From NCBI GenBank assembly GCA_947498705.1, contig CANMLW010000013.1, positions 60,135 to 124,134 of the forward strand: a stretch of 64,000 bases of DNA. Reading direction: 5' to 3'. Origin of the DNA: an uncultured Aquimarina sp. (GTDB lineage: Bacteria; Bacteroidota; Bacteroidia; Flavobacteriales; Flavobacteriaceae). This document shows, one piece after another, positions 8,534 through 16,185 of this stretch; the stretch's first letter is position 1, and each line of letters opens with the position of its first letter. The notes under the pieces were generated by a model. The model ran no database searches, was not told the DNA's origin, and saw only the letters and a list, made by a program, of their open reading frames with translations. Made by a program: the position numbers and the translations under genes.

Positions 8534-10738
8534 CTATTCTAATATAATTTTCTTTCTCATTTCCTGCCCATCTTGCAATACCTCAACTACATAGATACCC
8601 GCAGCAAAGCTGGTAAGATCTATCTGTTTGTCGACTACTGTGGTTGACAATAATTTTCTTCCTGTTAATGAATAAATATTAACAGCGGCTTCTCTATTAT
8701 TAAAGACATTGATGTTTATTTTACCTTTTGTTGGATTAGGATATACATCAAAATTTGGTGTAATGGTAACTGCATCATCAAAACTTTGTGCAACTTCTTT
8801 TTCATCAGAGTTTTCAGCTACTAGCTGTGATTTTGCAGCAATATTAGTACCATATCTTTCGATATCGATTAATTCATATCCATTATTACTATAACTGGTA
8901 TGATTATCCATTATACTACAATAGCTATGATTTCTGTTTAAATACTCTCCCTGGTTACTTTTTTCCCAAATACCTGCCCAACGCTGGTTTCCTGAAATTT
9001 CATAGGTTTCTATATCAATAAGCCTATATCCGTTTTGTCTATGTTGTTGCCATATTGTTTTAAAACCATCAGTGGTATAGTTCCTATTTAATAAACCGTC
9101 TTGTCCCGCTATCCATACTCCAGACCATTTTTGTTGCCCACCAGAAGTATACACTTCAATATCTATTAGTTTCATTCCTTTTGATGCAAACTCGGCTCTT
9201 TTCTGAGCAAAACCGGATGTGCTATAGTTTCTGATTAATGCATATGGCCCACTTCCTGGTCTAAACAATCCAGCCCACTTTCGTTGTCCATTAATTACAT
9301 AGGTTTCGAGATCTATTAAACGGTATCCCTTTTCAGACATTTCTTTCCATTTGGCATTAAATCCAGCCAGATCATATCCTCTCCACATAGGGTTACCACC
9401 CGGGCCTTTTTTAAATACACCATCCCATACTAATTCTCCGCTTTTGAAAGAAGGTTCAAAATCATCACAATAGTAGCCTTTGCCTCTTAATTTTTGCCAT
9501 TCTTTTGCAAAACTTGAATGACTGTACCCTCTTCTAACAATTACATCTTTATTTGTTTTTCGCCATACTCCTGCAAACTTACCTTCACAACTTTTCATTC
9601 TTGATGTACAAGCATCCTTTGGAGTTTCATCACTTGCCCAATCAAGGCCAATAGCTGTATAAACTCGTTTTCTTATTCGGGATGCATCCCCATAGTTAAC
9701 CGGGATCATGACCACTACCCCAATTCCTTTATTAGGGTAAAAATGCATATCGGTTCGTACGTTATCATGTGCTCCGTTATGAGATAGTCTAAAAAATTCG
9801 CTCGCTTCATCTCCGTTATGTCCAATCCCATATCCATAACTACCATTTCCTGGTACATCGGTCCAAAGCACACTGGTATCGTTCAGTAATGTTTCATTCA
9901 TGATCCCTACAGCAAATTTGGCAAGATCTCGTACATTAGATTGCCACCCTCCGCTAGGCAATTTCCATTCTACATTACCGATCGTTTTATTATTCATTAC
10001 CCCATCACATGCTTTTTGAACTCCGGTAAAAGATCCCGTCCCTATTTTAAGGCTCGACATTCCTAATTTATCAGCGATATGCTTTTTGACCCAGGCTGGA
10101 TATCCATTTGGAGATACCTCATCAATAACCGCTCCTAACAGATTAAAGCCATAAGACGAGTACAAATATTTGGTCCCTGGGTAAAAATCTAGATTTGGTC
10201 CTTTAAAAATGTTCACAGCAGATTCTGCATTAAAATCATCTGCATCACTCACATAAGTATTCGAGCTTTTATTATTGTATTTTATAATGACATTACCATT
10301 TTCATCTTTTTCTGTTCCACCCCCATAGTGATTAATACCGCTTCGATTAGATAATAAATGACGAATACGAATTTTACTTTTCCAGTTGATGTTAGATGCT
10401 GTCCAATAGTCTATATGTTCTGTTACTTTATCATTGATATCAAAACTATTGTATGTTTCTGCTAATTTAAGTGTTGCAACTGCGGTTAAAGGCTTTGATA
10501 TAGACGCCCAACGCATAGAGGTAAACGAAGATACTGCAACCTGTTTATCTTTATCTTTGTATCCATACCCTCTGGCATAATATAACTTTCCGTCCTTGAT
10601 AACACCAATGGCTACCCCTGGTATATCTTGCTTAATAATTTCATCTTCTACGGCAGCATTAATTGCTGCGACCTGCCCATAAAACAAAATTGGACATATA
10701 AGAAAGAGAAGGTTTAAAATGTATGATTTAATTTTCAT
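8534..10738 (-). CDS. Secreted serine hydrolase (beta-lactamase fold) with tandem repeats and T9SS sorting domain
   Basis: 734 residues from the ATG at 10738; a TTG seven codons upstream is less likely because the signal peptide (MKIKSYILNLLFLICPILFYG) begins at the ATG. Residues about 25-350 are a class C beta-lactamase/esterase domain with SISK (Ser79-Lys82), YSS and an HNG motif. Residues about 355-640 hold roughly five repeats of about 50 residues of the form GYxLIDIExY...W(A/S)G(I/V)W, matching my memory of bacterial tandem repeat domain 1 (BTRD1), found with this hydrolase fold in polyglycine hydrolases. The last 75 residues are a T9SS type A sorting domain (FDVYPNPTKGKI ... GIYVVEV). 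The inferred role is an exported or surface-bound peptidase or esterase. Confidence 0.88.
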   Translation of the reverse strand: MKIKSYILNLLFLICPILFYGQVAAINAAVEDEIIKQDIPGVAIGVIKDGKLYYARGYGYKDKDKQVAVSSFTSMRWASISKPLTAVATLKLAETYNSFDINDKVTEHIDYWTASNINWKSKIRIRHLLSNRSGINHYGGGTEKDENGNVIIKYNNKSSNTYVSDADDFNAESAVNIFKGPNLDFYPGTKYLYSSYGFNLLGAVIDEVSPNGYPAWVKKHIADKLGMSSLKIGTGSFTGVQKACDGVMNNKTIGNVEWKLPSGGWQSNVRDLAKFAVGIMNETLLNDTSVLWTDVPGNGSYGYGIGHNGDEASEFFRLSHNGAHDNVRTDMHFYPNKGIGVVVMIPVNYGDASRIRKRVYTAIGLDWASDETPKDACTSRMKSCEGKFAGVWRKTNKDVIVRRGYSHSSFAKEWQKLRGKGYYCDDFEPSFKSGELVWDGVFKKGPGGNPMWRGYDLAGFNAKWKEMSEKGYRLIDLETYVINGQRKWAGLFRPGSGPYALIRNYSTSGFAQKRAEFASKGMKLIDIEVYTSGGQQKWSGVWIAGQDGLLNRNYTTDGFKTIWQQHRQNGYRLIDIETYEISGNQRWAGIWEKSNQGEYLNRNHSYCSIMDNHTSYSNNGYELIDIERYGTNIAAKSQLVAENSDEKEVAQSFDDAVTITPNFDVYPNPTKGKININVFNNREAAVNIYSLTGRKLLSTTVVDKQIDLTSFAAGIYVVEVLQDGQEMRKKIILE

Positions 10739-10783
10739 GGTTTCTTTTTTAGTTTTCAATAGGCTCTTACCGCTGTTTTGTGC

Positions 10784-10919
10784 TCATTGTTAACAAGAGA
10801 AGAGATGATCTGTACTGCATCAATAAATCTATCTTACAACTTTTGTAGTAATTAACATACAAAGAGGTATATCATAAGAACTATACAAAACGCTCTCTTC
10901 TCTTTCGAGTTAACAATGA
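10784..10919. repeat. Long-range imperfect inverted repeat
   Basis: TCATTGTTAAC at 10784-10794 followed by AAGAGAAGAGA pairs with TCTCTTCTCTT at 10894-10904 and GTTAACAATGA at 10909-10919. That is 22 paired bases with a 4-base bulge on the right arm and an 88-base interior. It fills the gap between the hydrolase start and the next lipoprotein gene. It could be a transcript-end structure or the arms of a small non-autonomous element. Confidence 0.45.
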
Positions 10920-10980
10920 AATCCTAATGGGTAAAAAACAACTACTTTTTATTTTTTGTTTATTTAATATACTGCTTGAT

Positions 10981-11907
10981 TTATTTATCCATCATAAAAT
11001 CGAATTGATCTTTACCCATTGCATTTCTAACTCTAAGGCGAAAAGATGTATTCGAATTTGTTCTCCACGAATATGTATATGATTTTACAGTATTTGCTGG
11101 TACTTCAAAACCTGGTGGGAAATTTTTCTTCATCGATCTCCATACTCCATTTGATAGATACTCAAAATACAATTCTGGCCCTACATAAGTAGTACAAAGT
11201 ACAGGTTGATCACAGAAATATTTGGTCATATGATTATTGGTTGAATTTTGTACAGCTCTACTACAAATTTTCCCTTTCCATCGGTTAATCCCAGAAAATG
11301 TTGCTGTGTATCTGTATTTTTGTCCATTATCGCACCCAACAGGTCCCAAATTGGCACAATCATTAACAAAAGGAGCATAGTTGTTTGGCGTTTTATCTAA
11401 TCTAATAAACTCTGGATTGCCAATAAATCCATAAGCAATAGAACTTGTAAACGAATTATTATTACAGGCGATAGTTGCCATTTTTTGTTCTGTATCAGAA
11501 AGTTTATTAATAGCATTCCTGCCCCACCCTTGTGGCTTTATCATGGCACTTTTAGTATTGTTTATTTCCTTTAGAAACTCTGGCACAATAGTACCGGGGT
11601 TAGATAATGCCCAGAACATTTCTTGTTCTGTTAGTTCTTTTTTGGCAAGTATCGAAACAGCATTAACGGCAGAACAATCTCCACAATCGGCCTCTTCCAA
11701 TAAAAATACACCTTTCATGTTGCCATCATCGATCTTATAAAAAGACACCTGAGTGCCGTTATCGAAGGTTATTTTTTCTACTTCACTCGAAGCGTTTAGA
11801 ACTTCTGTCGATATTGATGGTTCTGCTGATATTACATCTTCTTTTTCACAAGAGATGAAAAATAACGTCATTGCAAAAACCAACAAGTTGATTTTTAAGT
11901 TTTTCAT
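10981..11907 (-). CDS. Hypothetical cysteine-rich lipoprotein
   Basis: 308 residues, family not recognised. The SPII signal (MKNLKINLLVFAMTLFFISC) has Cys20 as lipidation site, followed by an acidic linker. A first region (about 40-150) carries EEADCGDCSAVNAV and a helical SDTEQKMATIACN segment. The C-terminal region (about 165-308) has four to six further cysteines (NDCANLGPVGCDNG, KICSRAV, YFCDQPVLC), consistent with disulfides outside the cytoplasm, and beta-rich end strands (SFRLRVRNAMG). The gene is the last of a minus-strand run of lipoprotein genes; 180 bases upstream lies the next one. Its upstream region shares an ATTTCCCCA-TTGT word with that neighbour. Confidence 0.65.
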   Translation of the reverse strand: MKNLKINLLVFAMTLFFISCEKEDVISAEPSISTEVLNASSEVEKITFDNGTQVSFYKIDDGNMKGVFLLEEADCGDCSAVNAVSILAKKELTEQEMFWALSNPGTIVPEFLKEINNTKSAMIKPQGWGRNAINKLSDTEQKMATIACNNNSFTSSIAYGFIGNPEFIRLDKTPNNYAPFVNDCANLGPVGCDNGQKYRYTATFSGINRWKGKICSRAVQNSTNNHMTKYFCDQPVLCTTYVGPELYFEYLSNGVWRSMKKNFPPGFEVPANTVKSYTYSWRTNSNTSFRLRVRNAMGKDQFDFMMDK

Positions 11908-11954
11908 AATTTTTTAGTTTTAAAAGTTTTTGTTTTTTTTATTCTAAATATTAC

Positions 11955-11969
11955 ATTTCCCCAATTTGT
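11955..11969 (-). promoter_or_regulatory. Shared upstream word, copy 1
   Basis: ATTTCCCCAATTTGT (plus-strand reading) lies 48 bases upstream of the 308-residue lipoprotein gene. ATTTCCCCACTTGT occurs at 12411-12424, 85 bases upstream of the next lipoprotein gene. Two copies only, so a regulatory role is a suggestion. Confidence 0.25.
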
Positions 11970-12089
11970 TACAAAGTTTGTAGAAGTATTAAAAGACCTA
12001 GACAAGTTCTTTTTAGTAATCAAAGTTTTTATATAACTATGGGCTTAGATCTTTTTTGTTACTTCGTATTGAGCCTTTTGCTGTTTACT

Positions 12090-12326
12090 CTATTTTCTTT
12101 TATTAGGTTTTGTGGTATCAGGTAGTAACACTTTAAAAAATCTTTCATCTACCACATTACTTCTTCCAGAAGTAGATTTTGTTTTGATGAAGTGTTTAGA
12201 GCTTTTATTATTTATTTCAATGCTTGCTTTTGGGTTATCCATAAGTTCTGATTCTATATCAGTTTTTTCGCATGATGAAAAAGATAAGAGCCCTATAAAT
12301 ATTCCTGTATAAAATATAATTTTCAT
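12090..12326 (-). CDS. Small lipoprotein, truncated paralogue of the 170-aa lipoprotein
   Basis: 78 residues. SPII signal MKIIFYTGIFIGLLSFSSC. After an acidic linker the text MDNPKASIEI...SKHFIKTKS...VVDERFFKVL lines up with MDNPKANIVR...FKRFVKTEP...FADERMFEVI of the lipoprotein at 12480-12992, and both signal peptides share the IGLLxFxSCEK ending. It lacks both the segment between the lipid anchor and MDNPK and the whole C-terminal half of its relative. It is therefore either a natural short form or a decayed copy that acquired a new stop. Function unknown. Confidence 0.6.
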   Translation of the reverse strand: MKIIFYTGIFIGLLSFSSCEKTDIESELMDNPKASIEINNKSSKHFIKTKSTSGRSNVVDERFFKVLLPDTTKPNKRK

Positions 12327-12410
12327 TATTCTAAAGTTTTAAAAATATTCGTAATTACATATCATAGCTACTGTAGGCAAATATCCTTGGCTTACCTAGG
12401 TGTATTCTTG

Positions 12411-12424
12411 ATTTCCCCACTTGT
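12411..12424 (-). promoter_or_regulatory. Shared upstream word, copy 2
   Basis: ATTTCCCCACTTGT (plus-strand reading) lies 85 bases upstream of the 78-residue lipoprotein start; see the copy at 11955-11969. Confidence 0.25.
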
Positions 12425-12479
12425 ATTCCTTGTGCCTGATAAGGCCATGGCTTTACCTACAGTAATAAGGTAATATTGA

Positions 12480-12992
12480 TTAACAATTATTTCCTATACA
12501 GATGCTAAAGGTATCTGGTTTACAGGTTGCTGTAGAAGCACAATACATATCATCATAATCTGTAGTTAACCATAAGTCCATTCCAAATCCTTTTGACATG
12601 GTTACTATAATGGTTCTAAATCTATTTGGGTATGCTTTTCTAAGCGCTTCATAAGAATAGGTTTGTAACCCTTTTCTATTAAACTTCATGCTTTTTGTTA
12701 TTACTTCGAACATGCGTTCATCTGCAAAAACCGAATTCAATATTGGCTCTGTTTTCACAAATCGTTTAAAATCATCTACACTTCTTACAATATTAGCTTT
12801 TGGATTATCCATAATTCTTGCTAATTCTTCTGGGGTAGAAGCCAGTTTATAATTATAATCCCACCCATAAGATTTCAAAGTAGCATCTAAAGCAGTGGTT
12901 GGTGTATTGTCGATATCATTGGATTCTTCTTTTTCACATGAAGTAAAAATTAATAATCCGATTAGTATGGTGAAAAATGATATAGTTTTCAT
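12480..12992 (-). CDS. Hypothetical lipoprotein, 170 aa
   Basis: SPII signal MKTISFFTILIGLLIFTSC with acidic linker EKEESNDID. The body is a single small domain of unknown family, starting LKSYGWDYNYKLASTPEELARIMDNP and ending with a beta-rich cysteine tail (MYCASTATCKPDTFSICIGNNC) holding four cysteines. Upstream (13077-13112) is a 36-base block nearly identical in layout to one in front of the S8 protease gene. That places this gene in the same predicted regulon as the CHAT/S8/sigma cluster 8 kb away. The adjacent 78-residue gene is a shortened paralogue. Confidence 0.65.
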   Translation of the reverse strand: MKTISFFTILIGLLIFTSCEKEESNDIDNTPTTALDATLKSYGWDYNYKLASTPEELARIMDNPKANIVRSVDDFKRFVKTEPILNSVFADERMFEVITKSMKFNRKGLQTYSYEALRKAYPNRFRTIIVTMSKGFGMDLWLTTDYDDMYCASTATCKPDTFSICIGNNC

Positions 12993-13076
12993 AATGATAA
13001 GGTTTTAAAATCTTGCCCTACTCTGTTAAAGGCTTTTCGGGTTCCGCCATGTATTCCTATTGTTTTTGAATCGATT

Positions 13077-13112
13077 CATACCCCCGTTCCATAGTATTAA
13101 GAATTGTTACCC
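13077..13112 (-). promoter_or_regulatory. Promoter-like block shared with the S8 protease gene
   Basis: In plus-strand reading: CATACC (13077-13082), two bases, CGTTCCA (13085-13091), 13 bases, TGTTACCC (13105-13112). Transcribed toward the 170-aa lipoprotein it reads GGGTAACA-N13-TGGAACG-N2-GGTATG and begins 84 bases from the ATG. The same three words, with the middle spacer one base shorter, occur at 21366-21400, 88 bases from the S8 start. The housekeeping TAnnTTTG box is absent. A site for the ECF sigma factor at 21455 is the obvious candidate explanation. Confidence 0.55.
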
Positions 13113-13230
13113 AAAAAAGTTGAAAAAATTTCTGGGACTTCTAAACACTATAAACAAAATGGGGTTTTAGAACATTTACTTCAAGCTATAGGGAATCAAC
13201 ATTTTTGAATACAAAAAAATCAGTTTATAA

Positions 13231-13313
13231 TGTCATCCCAAACTTGATTTGGGATCTCACTGTTCTAGACTGTACAACTTTAACTAAGATGCTGAATCAA
13301 GTTCAGCATGACA
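13231..13313. repeat. REP-like element: two hairpins with complementary loops
   Basis: Begins TGTCAT and ends ATGACA. Hairpin 1: ATCCCAAA (13235-13242), loop CTTGA, TTTGGGAT (13248-13255). Hairpin 2: ATGCTGAA (13289-13296), loop TCAAG, TTCAGCAT (13302-13309). The two 5-base loops are exact reverse complements. The wording (gtcatcccaaacttgattt...) is of a type I recall as dispersed intergenic repeats in bacterial genomes; only this copy is visible here. Confidence 0.6.
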
Positions 13314-13341
13314 AATAATATGGATTTAACTATAGATAACC

Positions 13342-13567
13342 CCTGCCAACCATGGGAGATCAATATCTTTTGATATATAGTTCCTGCCAACCGTGGGAGA
13401 TCAATATCTTTTGATATATTGCTCCTGTCAACCGTGGGAGATTAATATTATTTGATATATAGCTCCTGCAGACTGCGAGAGATCAATATTATTTGATATA
13501 TAGCTTCTGTCAGCCGCGGGAGATCAATATTATTTGATATATAGCTTCTGTCAGCCGTGGAAGATTG
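13342..13567. repeat. 41-bp tandem repeat, about 5.5 copies
   Basis: Units start at 13342, 13383, 13424, 13465, 13506 and 13547 (partial), each exactly 41 bases. The consensus begins CCTGCCAACCGTGGGAGATC and continues AATATYWTTTGATATATAGCT. Every full unit holds an ATCAA-N6-TTGAT inverted repeat (one G/T mismatch in unit 3). Units diverge at a few positions, with neighbouring copies most alike, as expected from stepwise duplication. No spacers and no coding capacity, so it is not a CRISPR array. Confidence 0.85.
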
Positions 13568-13632
13568 TTGTATTAGTTCTATTAAAACTTCTGCTGAAAT
13601 TGTAGGAAATTTGCTAGTGTGCAAAAACTAAA

Positions 13633-13658
13633 AAAGGCTGTTTTTTCAAACAGCCTTT
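13633..13658 (-). terminator. Rho-independent terminator of the metalloprotease gene
   Basis: AAAGGCTGTTT (13633-13643), four-base loop, AAACAGCCTTT (13648-13658). Read on the minus strand the stem is followed by a T-run, 27 bases after the stop of the gene at 13685. Confidence 0.85.
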
Positions 13659-13684
13659 CTTTATTTTACGATTTACTAAAATTG

Positions 13685-15919
13685 TTAATTAATAATCACT
13701 TGTTTGTAAAAAGTACCTTTTTCTGATGCGATCATTACTATGTAAACTCCATGCAATCCATTTACATTAACTTTTTCTAGATTACCTGATGATTTTTGAG
13801 TTATTACTCTTTTTCCGGTAAGATCGATCAATGTAATTGTAGACTTGTCTACATCACTTTGAATGGTTAATTCTCCGTGAGATACCGGATTTGGGTATAC
13901 TTTAATTTCACTATCTTTTATAGAGGCCTTAGAAACCAAAAGGTTTACCGTATAATCTTCTACTTCACCATCTCCAAATGCAGATCCACTGGCACAAACA
14001 TCTGGAGCAGACCTATATTTCATACTTACTCGCATACGAGTAGTACCGCTTATTGCAGTGGTGGGTATTGTAATAGTACCCGTAACTGCTGTTCGTTGTG
14101 CAGACCCTGCATCGAATACCAACTCACCTGAATCATTAAAATCACAATCTCCATTTAAATCTATCCATATTTTGAAATACTCGTCATAAGACGATCCCGG
14201 CCATCCTGGTGTTAATGTAATACTGGTAGTTTCTCCTTTATTAATAGTAATGGTTTTATTGGTAAAATCAGAATATTTCTGGGCATCAGAAACATTTGTA
14301 AAAGAACCTATTTGTATTTCCTTTATATATTCATATCGTACAGTATTACCAGCAGATGCACAATAATTACAACTTATAGGGTTTACCGTAATATATCCTG
14401 CCTTCGTTTCAGTGTCGTTTCCATGTTCATTTGTTGCGGTTAGAGAAACCTGAAATGTTCCCGGTGTATCGTAAGTAACAGTTGGATTTTGAGAACTACT
14501 AGAGGATGGAGTTCCTCCTGCAAATGACCATGACCATGATATTGGCTCATTGATAGATTGATCTGTAAATGTTACCGATTGCCCTGCTATTATACTGGTA
14601 GTACTAGCAGTAAATTGAGATTCGGGAGCTATACCGGTATCATCTCCTAATTTTTTAACTCGTATGGTCACTGTAAAAGATCCATCTGCATTTTTAATCA
14701 CATTGCTAAATTTTACTTCATCATTTTCATAGGTCATACCAGGTTTTAATACTACATCACGAACATCGTAATACTTTCCCCATCCAAATGCTACATTGGG
14801 AGAAGGGCTCATATCAAGTAATAGGTTCTTTAGACCGCTGTTTTTATATACGAACAACCCTTCTTCGTTTCCTTTTATTTCTGGTATACTATGTAAAGGA
14901 TCAAAGGTCGAATTTGCCCTTACTTCTAAGGTATACCCATCATTTTGGTAAATTCCTGGCCATTGCGTTGGAAAATCAGGATGATAAACAGCAATTAATC
15001 TTTTTCCCGAAAAATGATTAATGGGGTGTACTGTCACTGTTTGAGTGGTATACTTATCTAAAACATGTAACATACTATCATCCATCAAATTAAGCACTCT
15101 TCTAAAATATCCATTTAAAGTCGAAGCATATCCGCCTGCTTTTCCCATAATATCATACATATTACCATATTCATTCTCCCAATTAGAACCATTATCAGGA
15201 TCCTGCGGTTCATAATCATGTTTACCATTATTTGTACGCGAATTTGCATGTGCTCCAATACCCATCGTGTGAATGACCTCATGTATATATGTCGATTCGA
15301 AAGACGAAAGAGGGTAAGGTTGTTCGGGTTCATAAGATTTAGGTGGATTAGTCGAAGAAACTACCAATGTATGTGATTTTTGTGTAATAGAGCTACGAAT
15401 TGGGTAATTTGAATCTCTATTATAACGGCCTAGTCTAAAAAAGGTAGTTACCCCTCTCTTTTTATAGGTTGCCCCATTAATTTTTAAATCAAAAGAGCCT
15501 GCTCTAGATCCCCCCAGAGCGGCATCATGACCTATTAATACAATTATTCGATCATAATTATCTGGGTTAAAACCAGAAGGTGCATTTATATCTACGTTTT
15601 TGAGTATTTCACTAGATTCTTTGATAGTAGTTCCTGGTGTCCATGGCTTATAATTCGCTACCGTATAATCAAATATATCACCTGTAAAATTTAGTTTATT
15701 ATAGGATATCACATCAAAATACTCTTGTATTTTACTAGTGTTGCCAAAAAGTAATTCGTTAAATTCTGATGTAGTTGGAAATTGATTTCTAAATTCTAAA
15801 GGAACGTCTGTAAAAGTTACCGGAAACACAGCCACCTTAAAGCTGTTGTTCTGTATCTGTGCATTGCTATGCAATATGCATAACAAAAAAACGATTAATA
15901 AATAGTTCAGTTTTTTCAT
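13685..15919 (-). CDS. Secreted zinc metalloprotease with PKD, GEVED and T9SS sorting domains
   Basis: 744 residues with signal peptide MKKLNYLLIVFLLCILHSNA. The N-terminal catalytic region (about 25-430) contains HEVIHTMGIGAH (His213, Glu214, His217, Gly220, His224), a zincin motif with a third histidine, and a downstream YDIMGK in the place of the Met-turn of M6-like proteases. Then come a PKD domain (about 438-510, WSWSFAGGTPS...YDTPGTFQVSLTAT), a GEVED domain (about 520-660, KIWIDLNGDCDFND...FGDGEVEDYTV) and a C-terminal T9SS type A domain (KVYPNPVSHGELTI...GVYIVMI). It is inferred to be an exported extracellular protease acting on protein substrates. It stands alone with its own terminator. 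Confidence 0.88.
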   Translation of the reverse strand: MKKLNYLLIVFLLCILHSNAQIQNNSFKVAVFPVTFTDVPLEFRNQFPTTSEFNELLFGNTSKIQEYFDVISYNKLNFTGDIFDYTVANYKPWTPGTTIKESSEILKNVDINAPSGFNPDNYDRIIVLIGHDAALGGSRAGSFDLKINGATYKKRGVTTFFRLGRYNRDSNYPIRSSITQKSHTLVVSSTNPPKSYEPEQPYPLSSFESTYIHEVIHTMGIGAHANSRTNNGKHDYEPQDPDNGSNWENEYGNMYDIMGKAGGYASTLNGYFRRVLNLMDDSMLHVLDKYTTQTVTVHPINHFSGKRLIAVYHPDFPTQWPGIYQNDGYTLEVRANSTFDPLHSIPEIKGNEEGLFVYKNSGLKNLLLDMSPSPNVAFGWGKYYDVRDVVLKPGMTYENDEVKFSNVIKNADGSFTVTIRVKKLGDDTGIAPESQFTASTTSIIAGQSVTFTDQSINEPISWSWSFAGGTPSSSSSQNPTVTYDTPGTFQVSLTATNEHGNDTETKAGYITVNPISCNYCASAGNTVRYEYIKEIQIGSFTNVSDAQKYSDFTNKTITINKGETTSITLTPGWPGSSYDEYFKIWIDLNGDCDFNDSGELVFDAGSAQRTAVTGTITIPTTAISGTTRMRVSMKYRSAPDVCASGSAFGDGEVEDYTVNLLVSKASIKDSEIKVYPNPVSHGELTIQSDVDKSTITLIDLTGKRVITQKSSGNLEKVNVNGLHGVYIVMIASEKGTFYKQVIIN

Positions 15920-16185
15920 GAGTTTGAAGTTGAGTTTGTATTGAATAAGTTATAGTTATCATACGCATACACTATGATTTTCAAATAATTACAATTTCAA
16001 AAAGAATATAATTCCTTTTTAATCAGATAATTAACAAATAAATTCTATCGAATTACATGCTTTAGGGGGAAGAAATACTATTTTGAAAATTATGTAAAAC
16101 GCATGTTTGGCTCTGTTAACGTAGATCAGCACCAATTATTATAAAAAACTCTAAAGAAGTTATGATTTAAGTTTGTATTCTAAAA

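Noticed and set aside
13342..13567. Possible CRISPR array
   Set aside because: The 41-bp units are directly adjacent with no unique spacers and no cas genes nearby.
15115..15333. Short minus-strand frame inside the metalloprotease gene
   Set aside because: It lies in another frame of a well-supported gene and shows no independent signals.
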